NCBI GenBank assembly: GCA_016874135.1
Contig: VGVE01000025.1
Span: forward strand, 1 to 36,725
Length of the DNA stretch: 36,725 nt
Source of the DNA: Gammaproteobacteria bacterium
GTDB taxonomy: Bacteria; Pseudomonadota; Gammaproteobacteria; Pseudomonadales; Azotimanducaceae
Direction of reading: 5' to 3'
Below are positions 1 through 8,525 of this stretch, in pieces. Every line of letters starts with the position of its first letter. Positions within the stretch are counted from its first letter, which is position 1. The position numbers were made by a program, and so were the translations under genes. Below the pieces are notes generated by a model. It saw only the letters and a program-made list of their open reading frames with translations. It had not been told where the DNA came from and searched no databases.

Positions 1-173
1 TGCAGATGATTGCCATTTCTGTACTCCTGGCGACACCGCCGTGGGTTTATGAGATCTGGACGTTCAGTGGTTATGTGCTCATGTATGCTGCGGCCATGCT
101 CACACTGGTATCCATGATCCTCTACCTCGTGGCCGCATGGCCGGCGCTGCGTATCGGGCTCGAGCGTCGCTGA
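1..173 (+). CDS. pgsA: C-terminal end of phosphatidylglycerophosphate synthase PgsA (partial)
   Basis: The open frame enters from the left edge and stops at TGA 171-173, giving about 56 residues. They contain two hydrophobic helices and end in a run (LTLVSMILYLVAAW) that resembles the C-terminus of proteobacterial PgsA. PgsA is an inner-membrane CDP-alcohol phosphatidyltransferase; it makes phosphatidylglycerol phosphate from CDP-diacylglycerol and glycerol 3-phosphate. The catalytic CDP-alcohol motif would lie upstream, outside the window. The tRNA-Cys 68 bases downstream supports the call, because pgsA followed by tRNA genes is a common gammaproteobacterial arrangement. Identification rests on a short tail plus context. 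Confidence 0.72.
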   Translation, partial: QMIAISVLLATPPWVYEIWTFSGYVLMYAAAMLTLVSMILYLVAAWPALRIGLERR

Positions 174-199
174 TCCGAAAAAAAGCGTTCACCGCAGGT

Positions 200-228
200 T
201 CCTTCCCTGAATTGCGCGCTGTTAGAAT
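200..228 (+). promoter_or_regulatory. Candidate stable-RNA promoter for tRNA-Cys
   Basis: A good -10 hexamer, TAGAAT (223-228), lies 13 bases before the tRNA and is followed by a G+C-rich discriminator (GCGCCCCCC), a typical feature of stringently controlled stable-RNA promoters. The -35 region 17 bases upstream (around 200-205) is a poor match. The tRNA may also be transcribed through from pgsA. Confidence 0.4.
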
Positions 229-241
229 GCGCCCCCCTCTG

Positions 242-315
242 GGCTGGGTGGCAGAGTGGTCATGCAGCGGACTGCAACTCCGCGTACGCCGGTTCGATTC
301 CGACCCCAGCCTCCA
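242..315 (+). tRNA. tRNA-Cys (anticodon GCA)
   Basis: A 74-base cloverleaf with acceptor arms GGCTGGG and CCCAGCC, discriminator U (312) and an encoded CCA (313-315). The anticodon GCA is at 274-276 in the loop CTGCAAC, closed by the stem GCGGA/TCCGC. The T arm carries GGTTCGATTCC. The U73 discriminator and GCA anticodon are both cysteine identity elements. It follows pgsA directly, as in many Gammaproteobacteria, but the usual neighbouring tRNA-Gly and tRNA-Leu are not seen on this side. Confidence 0.96.
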
Positions 316-407
316 ACTTCCTCGAGTGCTATCCGCAAGAGATGCCGAGTGCTGATGCAGCCGCCCGAGGGTGCAGGTGAACGGGATGAGCCACGGGAGC
401 TGCCACG

Positions 408-1688
408 TTGAAACCGGATAGCGGTGGTGGCGGTGAAGAGCAGCTGCCGCGACATCTGACGTTTGGAGCGGTGTTGTTCCTGATGCTGAACGGCATCGTC
501 GGCGCCGGGATATTTGGCATGCCTCAGGACGTCAGCCGTCTTGCCGGGGATGCCGGTGTCTGGATGTTTCCGCTGTGTGCATTCCTGATCCTGCCGATCA
601 TCCTGGTGTTTGTCTCGCTTGGCAGCCGCTTCTCCGGTACCGGCGGGCCGATGCTTTATGTCGGTTCGACATTTGGCCGCTTTGCCGGTTTCCAGACGGG
701 TTGGGCCTTCTATGTGGCCCGCCTTACGGCCTATGCGGCAAACATCAACCTGCTCTTGACCACGCTGGCCTGGTTCTGGCCTGAACTGACGGGAAACGTA
801 TTCAAGCCTGCCGCGCTGCTGGTGATTATCGGTTCGCTGACCCTGCTCAACGTTCGCAGTCCGCGCGGCACGATCAGTACCCTTGGATTTCTGACCTTCG
901 CCAAGTTCCTGCCCCTGTTCGGAATCGTTGGCGTGGGACTGCTGATTATGCCAGCGCCCGAATCGCTGCAAGCCCAGCCAGAACTGGATGTCGGGGCGGC
1001 GATGCTCTTGGTGATTTACGCCTATGTCGGCTTCGAATCAGGGCTGGTGCCGGGCGGCGAGTCACAGGTACCGAAGAGGGACATCCCGAACGCGTTGCTG
1101 ATTGCACTCTTCATCTCGGCGGTGCTGTATACCGGGCTGTATCTGGTCTGTGTACGTCTGTTGCCGGACCTCGCGGCAACTTCGCAGCCGGTGGTTGCGG
1201 CGGGGGAGGTGCTGTTCGGACCCGTAGGTGCGGTGATTCTGACCGCAGTGGTCGCGGCTTCCGTGCTCGGTAACCTCATGGCGTCGCAGTTTTCGACGCC
1301 CCGGGTCACCTGGCGTATGGCGCGTGATGGTCAGTTGCCGCCGGTATTGGCGCGGCTCGATCCGCGCTCAGCGATGCCCACCGTATCGATTGCGCTCTTC
1401 GCAGCAATGGCATTCTTGCTCGGAGCATCCGGCTCGTTCGTTTGGCTCGCGAGCATCAGTGTGGTGGCGCGGGTGCTCATCTACCTCGCCTGCATCGCCA
1501 CTCTGCAGAGAATGCGGGACGTTGATGGCATCAATCTTCCAGGCGGTTTTCTCGTACCCGCGATCGCCATCACGCTATGTCTCTACCTGTTGGCCCAGGC
1601 CTCCCTCACCGCGTGGCTGACAACGGCAGGGTTGTTGCTTGCCGGGTCTCTGTTGTGGGTGTTGGCTCGCAACAAGTCGCTGGCCTGA
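408..1688 (+). CDS. APC-superfamily amino acid/polyamine permease
   Basis: This 426-residue protein is almost entirely hydrophobic helices, about 12 by eye, the standard APC size. The first helix has the family signature GIVGAGIFG (residues 29-37), the unwound TM1 segment that binds the substrate amine and carboxylate. It should import an amino acid or amine across the inner membrane by proton coupling; the substrate cannot be read from the sequence. The start is TTG at 408, chosen because GGGAG (395-399) sits eight bases before it; no ATG gives the full TM1. It follows tRNA-Cys by 92 bases and converges with the TonB receptor gene, so it is probably a single transcription unit. Confidence 0.85.
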   Translation: MKPDSGGGGEEQLPRHLTFGAVLFLMLNGIVGAGIFGMPQDVSRLAGDAGVWMFPLCAFLILPIILVFVSLGSRFSGTGGPMLYVGSTFGRFAGFQTGWAFYVARLTAYAANINLLLTTLAWFWPELTGNVFKPAALLVIIGSLTLLNVRSPRGTISTLGFLTFAKFLPLFGIVGVGLLIMPAPESLQAQPELDVGAAMLLVIYAYVGFESGLVPGGESQVPKRDIPNALLIALFISAVLYTGLYLVCVRLLPDLAATSQPVVAAGEVLFGPVGAVILTAVVAASVLGNLMASQFSTPRVTWRMARDGQLPPVLARLDPRSAMPTVSIALFAAMAFLLGASGSFVWLASISVVARVLIYLACIATLQRMRDVDGINLPGGFLVPAIAITLCLYLLAQASLTAWLTTAGLLLAGSLLWVLARNKSLA

Positions 1689-1745
1689 TCGACAGGATCA
1701 GCCGGTGGAGGGTGCCTGCGACTGCTGCGCGCCGGATGTCAATCG

Positions 1746-3935
1746 TTAGAACCGGACTTCCACCCCGGCCTGAACCATGCGTGGTGGTGATGTGAGGATG
1801 CCTCGGGTGCGGTCCACGATGTACTTTTTTCCCCCGATGTTCTTGACGGTAGTGAAGAGCGTCACCGGCCAGGTTTCAGGCGTCCAGTTCAAGGAAATGT
1901 TCCAGATGTTGTAGCTGCTGATCTCGCCAAACTGGCCATTGCCATTTACCGCTGCTTCGCGCGTATTGGCAAAGTCCGCGTACTGATCGTCAACGTAAAC
2001 AAGCTCAAGGTGGGCATCCAAGCCGTGCGACCACTTGGCACCGATGCTTGCGGTCACCAGGTATTCCGGCGCGTAAGGCAGTCGATTACCTTTGAGGGCA
2101 CCGGGAATCAGCGTGCGGTTGTCCACGCGGGTGAAAGCACTCTCCAGATCCGCAGTCGGCAACCATGTCCACGCGAGCTGCGCGTACGGCGTCCAGTTCC
2201 AACCGAAAAGGTTCTCGAAGTTCGTGTATGCGGCGAGTTCCAGGCCTTCATAGCGGGTTTCGCCTTCGGCAAGCGGTACGCTGCCGCCGGCGATTGAGCC
2301 TACTGCGATCTGGGTATCGAAGTCGGTGCGGAATAGGGTTGCATCGAGGCTTAAGGCGCCAAAATTGGAACGGATGCCGGCCTCAAGGTTGCGACTCTTC
2401 TCGGCGTTGACGTGCGTCTGGAAGCCGTTGTTGTCGATGAGATCTTCGGTTCGTGGCGGAGAGAACCCTTCATGCGCACTGGCGAAGAGGGATACCGAAT
2501 CGTTCAGCTGCCAACTCATGCCGAGGCTCGGTAACCAGGCAGTGGTGGTGGCGTCACCTGAGGCGTTGTTCAAGCCGTTGCTGCGATCATTATGGATACG
2601 TTCGTGCCGGATGCCTGGCGTGACTTCGAAGTTGCCAAGCACCAAACGGTTCTGCAGTGATACGGCGTTCGCCCGGGTTTCGCGGGTATTGCGTTCCACG
2701 AGCGTACCGCTGCTCGCTACTGGGCTCACACCATTACGTTGCCGTCGCACCTGGTTTTCCTTGTGGAAGCGGGCACCCAGGGTGAGTTGGTTACTGCTGT
2801 CGCCGAGTGACCAGTCAACATCGACACGCGGTTCAACGCCGTAGCTGCGATAGGAGCGCAGCCGGCCCTGTCGGGAATTGCACTGATTGGGGTCAACGTT
2901 GATACCGAAGGCGCGGGCGGCCTGGAAATTCACCGTCGTGCCGTTGGCGGCATACCTGACCGCGTTGCACTGTGAGTCTGAGGTTGTACTCGCCTGGCGC
3001 CACCAATCCCGGTCGAACGTGGCGTGATAGAGGTTTGTAGTCAGCGTGGTTGAGTCAGCAAGCGACCAGTCGTGAGTGATCGAAAAACCGGTGCGGCGTG
3101 CATCAAACTCATCATTGCGAAAGGGGTTGTAGCGATAGCCGAAATTGCGCAGCTCCGCATCAGTGATGCCACTGTAACTCACCTTTGAATCTTCGATGTA
3201 GTGATTGGCGCGCAGGATAAGGGTGTGGTCTTCACCGGCGTCCAGTAGCCATTTGGCGTTGAAATCACGAATGTGACTGTCCTGGTTGTCTCGGGAACCA
3301 TCACCGCGTTTGTCAACCACGTCGAACTGCAGCCCGGCGCCGCTGACAAGAGCATGCACGTTGCGATAACCCTCATCGCCTGCAGTCAGTCTGACCAGCC
3401 CGGTGAACTCATCCAAGGGAGTAGGCGTGATGTAGTTGATGACGCCGCCGACGGTTTGTGGTCCGTAGAGGTTCACCGCAGCACCCTTGAGCACCTCGAT
3501 GCGTGCAAACCGGTCAATCGGGGGATGGTAGTAGCTGGCGTTGTCACCATAGGGCGCGTAGGCGAGCGGGATGCCGTCTTCGAGCAACAGCACCTTGGTT
3601 GAACGCGTTGGGTTGAGACCCCGCAGCCCGATGTTGGGGCGCAGACCGAAACCTTCCTCGTCGCGCACATTGACGCCAACGGCTTTGCGCAGGGCTTCGC
3701 TCGTGGTCATCACGTGCGATTCCGTCAGTGCCTGCGCATCGAGCACCTGGTGTGATCCGGAGAGGGTTGCTGTGCGGTCGCGTGTGCCGAGTACGGTAAC
3801 GATTTCCAGTTCCCGGCCCGCGGAGTCTGTGCTCGCCGGTTTATCTGAGGGTGTCGGAGCCGCAAGTTCTGCCTGGACCTGGGTTGCGACCGTCAGCAAG
3901 GCCAGTAGAGGGAGGGTGCACCGGATGGACGACAT
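1746..3935 (-). CDS. TonB-dependent outer-membrane receptor (FecA-like)
   Basis: About 729 residues. An N-terminal signal peptide ends near QVQA, followed by a TonB-box-like segment (EIVTVLG), a plug domain (GLRPNIGLRGLNPTRS, then RIEVLKGAAVNLYGPQTVGG) and a long beta-barrel ending in VEVRF with the terminal Phe required for BAM insertion. Plug and length resemble ferric-dicitrate/siderophore receptors of the FecA group. It should take up a ferric chelate using TonB-ExbBD energy. The start chosen is ATG 3935; GTG 3944 is also open in frame, and neither has a strong ribosome binding site. A Fur-box-like sequence lies just upstream, which fits iron repression. No TonB, ABC transporter or FecIR sigma/anti-sigma genes are adjacent. 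Confidence 0.88.
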   Translation of the reverse strand: MSSIRCTLPLLALLTVATQVQAELAAPTPSDKPASTDSAGRELEIVTVLGTRDRTATLSGSHQVLDAQALTESHVMTTSEALRKAVGVNVRDEEGFGLRPNIGLRGLNPTRSTKVLLLEDGIPLAYAPYGDNASYYHPPIDRFARIEVLKGAAVNLYGPQTVGGVINYITPTPLDEFTGLVRLTAGDEGYRNVHALVSGAGLQFDVVDKRGDGSRDNQDSHIRDFNAKWLLDAGEDHTLILRANHYIEDSKVSYSGITDAELRNFGYRYNPFRNDEFDARRTGFSITHDWSLADSTTLTTNLYHATFDRDWWRQASTTSDSQCNAVRYAANGTTVNFQAARAFGINVDPNQCNSRQGRLRSYRSYGVEPRVDVDWSLGDSSNQLTLGARFHKENQVRRQRNGVSPVASSGTLVERNTRETRANAVSLQNRLVLGNFEVTPGIRHERIHNDRSNGLNNASGDATTTAWLPSLGMSWQLNDSVSLFASAHEGFSPPRTEDLIDNNGFQTHVNAEKSRNLEAGIRSNFGALSLDATLFRTDFDTQIAVGSIAGGSVPLAEGETRYEGLELAAYTNFENLFGWNWTPYAQLAWTWLPTADLESAFTRVDNRTLIPGALKGNRLPYAPEYLVTASIGAKWSHGLDAHLELVYVDDQYADFANTREAAVNGNGQFGEISSYNIWNISLNWTPETWPVTLFTTVKNIGGKKYIVDRTRGILTSPPRMVQAGVEVRF

Positions 3936-3989
3936 GAAGATCACGCTTACTACGTTTGGGCATTCACTGTAAGAAAGTGATTTCTAAAA

Positions 3990-4008
3990 AGCAATGATTC
4001 TCATTTAG
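3990..4008 (-). promoter_or_regulatory. Fur-box-like operator of the TonB receptor
   Basis: On the minus strand positions 4005-3993 read AATGAGAATCATT, 12 of 13 matches to the central part of the classical Fur consensus (AATGATAATCATT). It lies 55-70 bases before the receptor start, where it would overlap a promoter. The outer bases of the 19-mer do not match. Iron-dependent repression is an inference from the site and the gene it precedes. Confidence 0.65.
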
Positions 4009-4038
4009 ATTTTTAGTGCCCGATCTCGAACTGCGAGG

Positions 4039-4731
4039 CTAGTCATGAGCGCGGTCGATTTTGGGGTAGAAGCAGGGGTATGTTCGCTGGCTGAAAAAGC
4101 GGGCCCACATGGCAACTGCCAAAGCCAGATTGCCACCGGCAGAGTCACCTGCAACCAGCAGTTCCTGCACCGATGATTCTGCAGCGGGACCATGATCGAG
4201 TATCTAACGATAGGCAGTTCGACAATCATGAATGCCGTCGGCCCTTCCGTGTTCCGGTATCAGGCGATAGTTGGGCAGAAAGACTTCGGTGCGTAGTCGG
4301 ATGGCTAGCCGATCAGCAATCGACCGGTGGCTGAGTGCACTGCCCGCGGTGTATCCACCGCCATGCAGATAAAGGAGGCGTCGCCCTGGAACGGCGGCAG
4401 GAGGAATGAGCCAATCGCCGGTCAGTTCTGCTGATTCAAAGGCCAGGACCCTCGACTGGGGAGAAACAGACTTTCCCGGTGTGTCCATTCTGCTTCGCAT
4501 CAACTGGATTGAGTCGACACCCGGCGGCGGTGCCTGTTTGTTGCTCTCTTGAATTTCTTGCGCGATACGTCGGTGCTCGGCACTTTCCGGATTCTTTGAA
4601 ACGAACGTATCGTCGTCGATGTGCAACCAGCGTTCTGGTGATTCTGCGCCAGTCAAAAAGAACTGAGCGATCAGCCACTGCGTGATGAGGATGACGGCGA
4701 CCACCACTAGGATCAGCGCGACCACTTTCAT
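4039..4731 (-). pseudogene. HSL-type alpha/beta hydrolase, interrupted by in-frame TAG and truncated
   Basis: The frame starts at ATG 4731 with an N-terminal membrane anchor (about residues 4-26) and the oxyanion motif HGGGY of the hormone-sensitive-lipase (family IV) esterases. It meets TAG at 4204-4206 (codon 176). The same frame goes on without a shift to a good nucleophile elbow, GDSAGGN, then ends at a second TAG (4039-4041) in residues that no longer resemble the family. The last third, with the catalytic Asp and His, is missing, and the sequence runs straight into the Fur-box region of the receptor gene. Homologues usually have Trp at the interrupted site (AYRWLL), so a TGG to TAG change is likely. 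Its ATG overlaps the TGA of the MerR gene (ATGA), so the two were coupled. Probably non-functional even with read-through. Confidence 0.75.
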
Positions 4732-5555
4732 AGCGTAACTGGCTCTAGGGGTTGGATCGGGAATTCGATTCGGATCAGCAGATCAGCGGGTCGGGTGACA
4801 GCGGGATCGTTGATGTAGATCTCGCGGGGCGGCCCGTCAGGCCAGAGCTTCCTGGAAGCGATACTGTTCATTGTGTGTCGGTAAGCATCGCCGACCTGGT
4901 CATGCGGACCCTGATGAGGGATCACCGCCACGGTAGAACCCAGGAGATGGCTGATCTGTAGGGCGGAGGTGTGGTTCGAGGGCTCCTTCACGGGCACACA
5001 CACCTCGACATCGCACCCGCTGAGTTCGTCGACAGGGTCGCGGTAAATCAGCATCGGAGTACCGCTGATCTCCAATGTATCTCTTCCGAGTCCAAGCTTC
5101 GCGTGCAAGGCAGCGAAGGCGGCTTGAACATCCAGTTTGATGTGCTGCAGATCCGTCGTCACACGAACACCGGGAATGCAGCGTGTTGGCACCGATTCGA
5201 TTTGTACCGCATTGTCTTGAGCAGGGGATCGCTCGGGCGCAAGTAAGGTTGAGCGACTGAGGCCGACCTGGTCGAGGGTGTGCGTCATTACCGCAGCGTA
5301 GTGATCCAGTAGCAGAATCCGTTCTTCGTTTCCCGCTGCGTTCAGGAACTGCTTGATCTTCTGCAGCGGCATACCAATGCCACGTAATGCCAGGATCTAC
5401 CCTGCCTGTATCAGCTGATCCGACGCGTAGTAGCGATAACCACTCTCGGGATCAATATGCACGGGGTTCAACAAACCCCTGTCGGCGTAGAGCCGCAGTG
5501 CCTTGATGGAAAGACGTGTGGCCTGAGAAAACTGGCAGATGGAGAACCTGCGCAT
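4728..5555 (-). pseudogene. MerR-family regulator with GyrI-like ligand domain, interrupted by in-frame TAG
   Basis: From ATG 5555 the frame gives a MerR winged helix (RFSICQFSQATRLSIKALRLYADRGLL, residues 3-29 region, with the GYRYY wing), then TAG at 5397-5399 (codon 53), then ILALRGIGMPLQKIK, the next MerR helix, in the same frame. Residues after about 115 resemble the GyrI-like effector-binding domain found in BltR/BmrR-type drug-sensing MerR proteins. Total length would be 275 residues. MerR family members twist and activate promoters when a ligand binds. The stop falls between two conserved helices, so the product would lose ligand binding, dimerisation and probably function; a restart at ATG 5372 would make only the ligand domain. 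It overlaps the hydrolase start by ATGA. CAG to TAG is a plausible origin, but this is inference. Confidence 0.75.
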
Positions 5556-5663
5556 GCGTACGGGATCAATCAGAACGGATGCGCATGATCAGGTCTCCCC
5601 CAAGGGCGGAGTCAAGCCGAATGGCCCTGCGTGCGGCGGCGGATGAACGTTTTCGGCGTAGGG

Positions 5664-6476
5664 TCAGCGCCCCTTGAAGGTCGGCTCCCGTTTCTCCACG
5701 AAAGCAGCCACTGCTTCCCTGTGATCTTCGCTACCAGAGGCGCGGATCAGCCGCTCGGCCTCACGGTCGATCGCAGCGTGGTGGTCGATCTCCAGAGCTT
5801 CATCAAGATTGTCCTTGATGTAGCCGAGCGCCACCGCAGGCCCATTCGCGACTTGTACCGCGAGTTTCATAGCCTCTGGATAGAGCACATCGTCTTCAAC
5901 TACCCGGTTAACGAGGCCGAGCGTCTCGGCACGCTCTGCCGTGATGCGTTCGCAGAGCAGCATGAGTTCACGCGCGCGTGCCGGACCAACGGCCCGGGTC
6001 AACATCCAGGCGATGCCGTAGTCACCGGACAGACCGATACGTGCGTACCCGGTACTAACAAATGCAGAGCGCGCCGCGATGCGTAAGTCACAGGCGAGTG
6101 CGATGGCGAGGCCCGCGCCGGCTGCGGCACCGGGCAGTGCGGCGATGGTTGGTTTGCGCAAGTCTGTCAGTGCACCGGCAATTTCATGATGGCGGGCGCG
6201 CATGGTCTGGAAACGTTCATCAGGTGTCTGGCCATCAGGGCTTCGCCGACCCCCCATGCCTTTGACGTCACCGCCTGAACAGAACGCTTTGCCAGCGCCG
6301 GTGATCAGCAGCGCACCGACGGCTGGATCGTGGCCACGTTCAGCGATCTGCTGACGGAGTGCTTTCGTGAGTTCATCCGAAAGTGCATTACGTGCTTCGG
6401 GTCGACTCAGCGTGATGACTGCGACGCGCTGAACGACTTCACAGGTGAGCTGGTCCGTACCGGTGTCGACTTTCAT
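5664..6476 (-). CDS. Enoyl-CoA hydratase/isomerase family protein
   Basis: 270 residues, crotonase fold: AVITLSRPEARNALS near the N-terminus, oxyanion segment CSGGDVKGMGG, then AGAGLAIALACDLRIAA and a C-terminal KREPTFKGR tail. The two catalytic glutamates of true enoyl-CoA hydratases are absent: Ala is at the first site and the second falls in STGYARIGLSGD. The Asp in GLSGD aligns with the catalytic Asp of PaaG-type isomerases, so isomerisation or another crotonase reaction is more likely than hydration. ATG 6476 was chosen because AGAAGG lies nine bases upstream; an ATG at 6485 has that sequence directly against it. The nitroreductase ends 19 bases upstream on the same strand, suggesting one operon. 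Confidence 0.8.
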   Translation of the reverse strand: MKVDTGTDQLTCEVVQRVAVITLSRPEARNALSDELTKALRQQIAERGHDPAVGALLITGAGKAFCSGGDVKGMGGRRSPDGQTPDERFQTMRARHHEIAGALTDLRKPTIAALPGAAAGAGLAIALACDLRIAARSAFVSTGYARIGLSGDYGIAWMLTRAVGPARARELMLLCERITAERAETLGLVNRVVEDDVLYPEAMKLAVQVANGPAVALGYIKDNLDEALEIDHHAAIDREAERLIRASGSEDHREAVAAFVEKREPTFKGR

Positions 6477-6495
6477 GGGCGCCATCCTTCTCTGA

Positions 6496-7173
6496 TCAAT
6501 CCGGGAAGCCGACGAACCGCGCCACCTCGGAAACGGGGCTGCGTTTCGAACGAACATTGTTGGCGGCAAAATCGAAATCCGGATAGCCGATCGCAACACA
6601 GGTCTGGATGAGCTGATCATCCGGTATGCCGGCATGCTCTCGTACCACCGGAGACTGCATGATGCCCTGGCTGTTGATCACACAGCCGAGGCCACGTGAC
6701 CAGGCGGCGAGCACGAGGCTGTTCACCACTGCACCCACATCGAATTGCGCGATGTCGCCGTGTTGCAGTTCCTTGTCATAAGTCATGACGACACAGGCAG
6801 GAGCATCGAACTGGCGGAAGCCTCGCAGTACCCAGTCATTGCGGCGCGCTTTGTCGTCCCACGCGATGCCCATTGAGTCAAAGAGCTGCACAGCGATTTC
6901 TTTCTGGCGATCGCGGTGCTTGCCCTGGTAGGCGTCATGCGAACGGATTTCGCGCGACGCCGGAATGCCGGCGAGATTCCGCTCCGTATTGCCTTTGCGG
7001 ATGCGGTCGAGCGGTTCGCCGGTGATGACCCAGAAGTGCCACGGCTGGGTGTTCATGGATGAAGGCGAGCGGATCGCCAGCGTAATGATCTCTTCCATGA
7101 CCTTGCGCGGCACCGGATCGGGCTTGTAGCCGCGAATGCTGCGGCGATCCATCAGGACGGTGTCGAAATCCAC
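6496..7173 (-). CDS. Nitroreductase-family FMN oxidoreductase
   Basis: 225 residues beginning with the family pattern MDRRSIRGYKPDPVP and the FMN-binding segment RSPSSMNTQPW; later AWSRGLGCVINSQG and a C-terminal AIGYPD, all in the expected order. These are dimeric, cytoplasmic FMN enzymes that use NAD(P)H to reduce nitro compounds, quinones or enones; the true substrate is unknown. Start is GTG 7173, with GGGAG seven bases upstream. It heads a two-gene unit with the crotonase-family gene and is divergent from the aldo/keto reductase, so the 94-base gap at 7174-7267 probably holds promoters for both. Confidence 0.85.
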   Translation of the reverse strand: MDFDTVLMDRRSIRGYKPDPVPRKVMEEIITLAIRSPSSMNTQPWHFWVITGEPLDRIRKGNTERNLAGIPASREIRSHDAYQGKHRDRQKEIAVQLFDSMGIAWDDKARRNDWVLRGFRQFDAPACVVMTYDKELQHGDIAQFDVGAVVNSLVLAAWSRGLGCVINSQGIMQSPVVREHAGIPDDQLIQTCVAIGYPDFDFAANNVRSKRSPVSEVARFVGFPD

Positions 7174-7267
7174 AGAAGGGCTCCCGGCTCAAACAGGTGA
7201 TTGAGGTTGCCATCTTCCCACGGGCTGAGTGCGATATCCTCCGTATATCCGCAATTCAGGACCCCAC

Positions 7268-8284
7268 ATGAAACACAACCGCCTCGGCAAGAGTGGCATC
7301 GTCGTCTCCGACATCTGCATGGGTACGATGACCTTCGGCACCATGGCCGATGAAAAGACCGCCCACGCCATACTCGATCGCTGTTTCGATGCCGGCATCG
7401 ACTTTTACGACACTGCAGAAAACTACCCGGTACCGCCGGATCCATCCTACGCGGGTCGAACGGAAGAGATCATCGGCCGGTGGCTCAAGACCAAGAACCG
7501 CGATGCGATCATCATTGCGACCAAGGTCTCCGGGCCAAGCCATGGCTGGCTGAAGGCGGCCACCCGAGCGGGAATGACAGCGCTGGATGCTCACAACATC
7601 ACCCGTGCAGTCGAAGCGAGCCTGCGCAAGCTGCAGACGGACTACATCGACCTTTATCAAACCCACTGGCCCGATCACGGCACGCCCTATGAGCCGATGC
7701 TCGAGGCGCTGGATGACCTCGTTCAGTCCGGCAAGGTCCGAATTCTCGGTTGTTCGAACGAAACCACCTGGGGCCTCACCAAGAGCGTGAATCTGGCGGA
7801 GCGGTACGGTCTTGCTCGTTATGAGACGATCCAAAACAACTTCTCCATGAACAACCGGCGCTTCGAAGATGAACTTGCGCAGGTGTGTCGGCAGGAGAAG
7901 GTCAGCCTGATTCCGTATTCTCCCCTCGGTGGTGGGGTGCTGTCCGGAAAATACCTGGATGGGCAATGGCCCGCAGGCGCGCGCTTCAGCAGCTATCAAC
8001 AAGCTGGCCCACGACAGGCGGCCATGGTGAGACGCTTCGTCAATGAAAAGTCGCTGGCATCTACCGCCCGCTTCAAAGCCATTGCGGAGGCTGCCGGTAT
8101 GTCGCTGGTGACCATGGCGACGGCGTGGAGCAAACAACACGACTTCGTGGCGTCGACGATTGTGGGCGTGACCAAACTCGAACAGCTGCCCGATATCCTG
8201 GCGGCTTCGGATCTGACCTTGAGTGCCGACGTGATGAAGCAGATCGATCAGGTTACCCGGGAAATTCTGTATCCAATGGGTTGA
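7268..8284 (+). CDS. Aldo/keto reductase
   Basis: 338 residues starting [24 protein letters not shown], the usual AKR beginning. The catalytic tetrad is visible in its expected contexts: Asp and Tyr in FYDTAENY, Lys in ATKVSG, His in YQTHWPD. The C-terminal NADPH-binding segment is [12 protein letters not shown]. The enzyme reduces aldehydes or ketones to alcohols with NADPH in the cytoplasm; it most resembles the YajO/Tas-like group by eye. ATG 7268 has AGGA six bases upstream, which decides it over earlier in-frame starts. It is divergent from the nitroreductase unit, and the IS element lies 113 bases after its stop. No terminator hairpin is evident. Confidence 0.87.
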   Translation: MKHNRLGKSGIVVSDICMGTMTFGTMADEKTAHAILDRCFDAGIDFYDTAENYPVPPDPSYAGRTEEIIGRWLKTKNRDAIIIATKVSGPSHGWLKAATRAGMTALDAHNITRAVEASLRKLQTDYIDLYQTHWPDHGTPYEPMLEALDDLVQSGKVRILGCSNETTWGLTKSVNLAERYGLARYETIQNNFSMNNRRFEDELAQVCRQEKVSLIPYSPLGGGVLSGKYLDGQWPAGARFSSYQQAGPRQAAMVRRFVNEKSLASTARFKAIAEAAGMSLVTMATAWSKQHDFVASTIVGVTKLEQLPDILAASDLTLSADVMKQIDQVTREILYPMG

Positions 8285-8396
8285 ATCGAACCGCGACAGC
8301 GCAGCGTGACAATCCGTGCCAGGACTAAGGAATGAAGATGATCGTCGCGTCTCCTTCCGTAGTTCCGAGATCGATATGACCCCAATGCCCGGTTGT

Positions 8397-8406
8397 TAGA
8401 GGTGGC
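8397..8406. repeat. Left terminal inverted repeat of the IS3 element
   Basis: TAGAGGTGGC, matching the reverse complement of 9723-9732; weaker identity continues inward to the GGACAG at 8418-8423. Flanked outside by TGT 8394-8396. Confidence 0.85.
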
Positions 8407-8525
8407 CTCACTTCTTTGGACAGCAGAATCCGCAAAGTAAGTGGATTCGCTGCAATGTAGCGTTTTCCACGGATCGGGTGCTGGCCCTTCTAAGGCCAGT
8501 GCCCGAGCGGTGGGTAACGCGGTCT

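Noticed and set aside
222..971. Long minus-strand ORF over the tRNA and permease
   Set aside because: It runs antisense through the tRNA-Cys and the permease and has a low-quality, Arg/Gln-rich composition.
4005..4229. Separate small protein after the broken hydrolase
   Set aside because: It lies in a different frame over the GDSAGGN continuation of the hydrolase and has no ribosome site or family match.
7256..8140. Minus-strand ORF across the aldo/keto reductase
   Set aside because: It is a shadow frame in G+C-rich DNA; the plus-strand reductase has all catalytic motifs.
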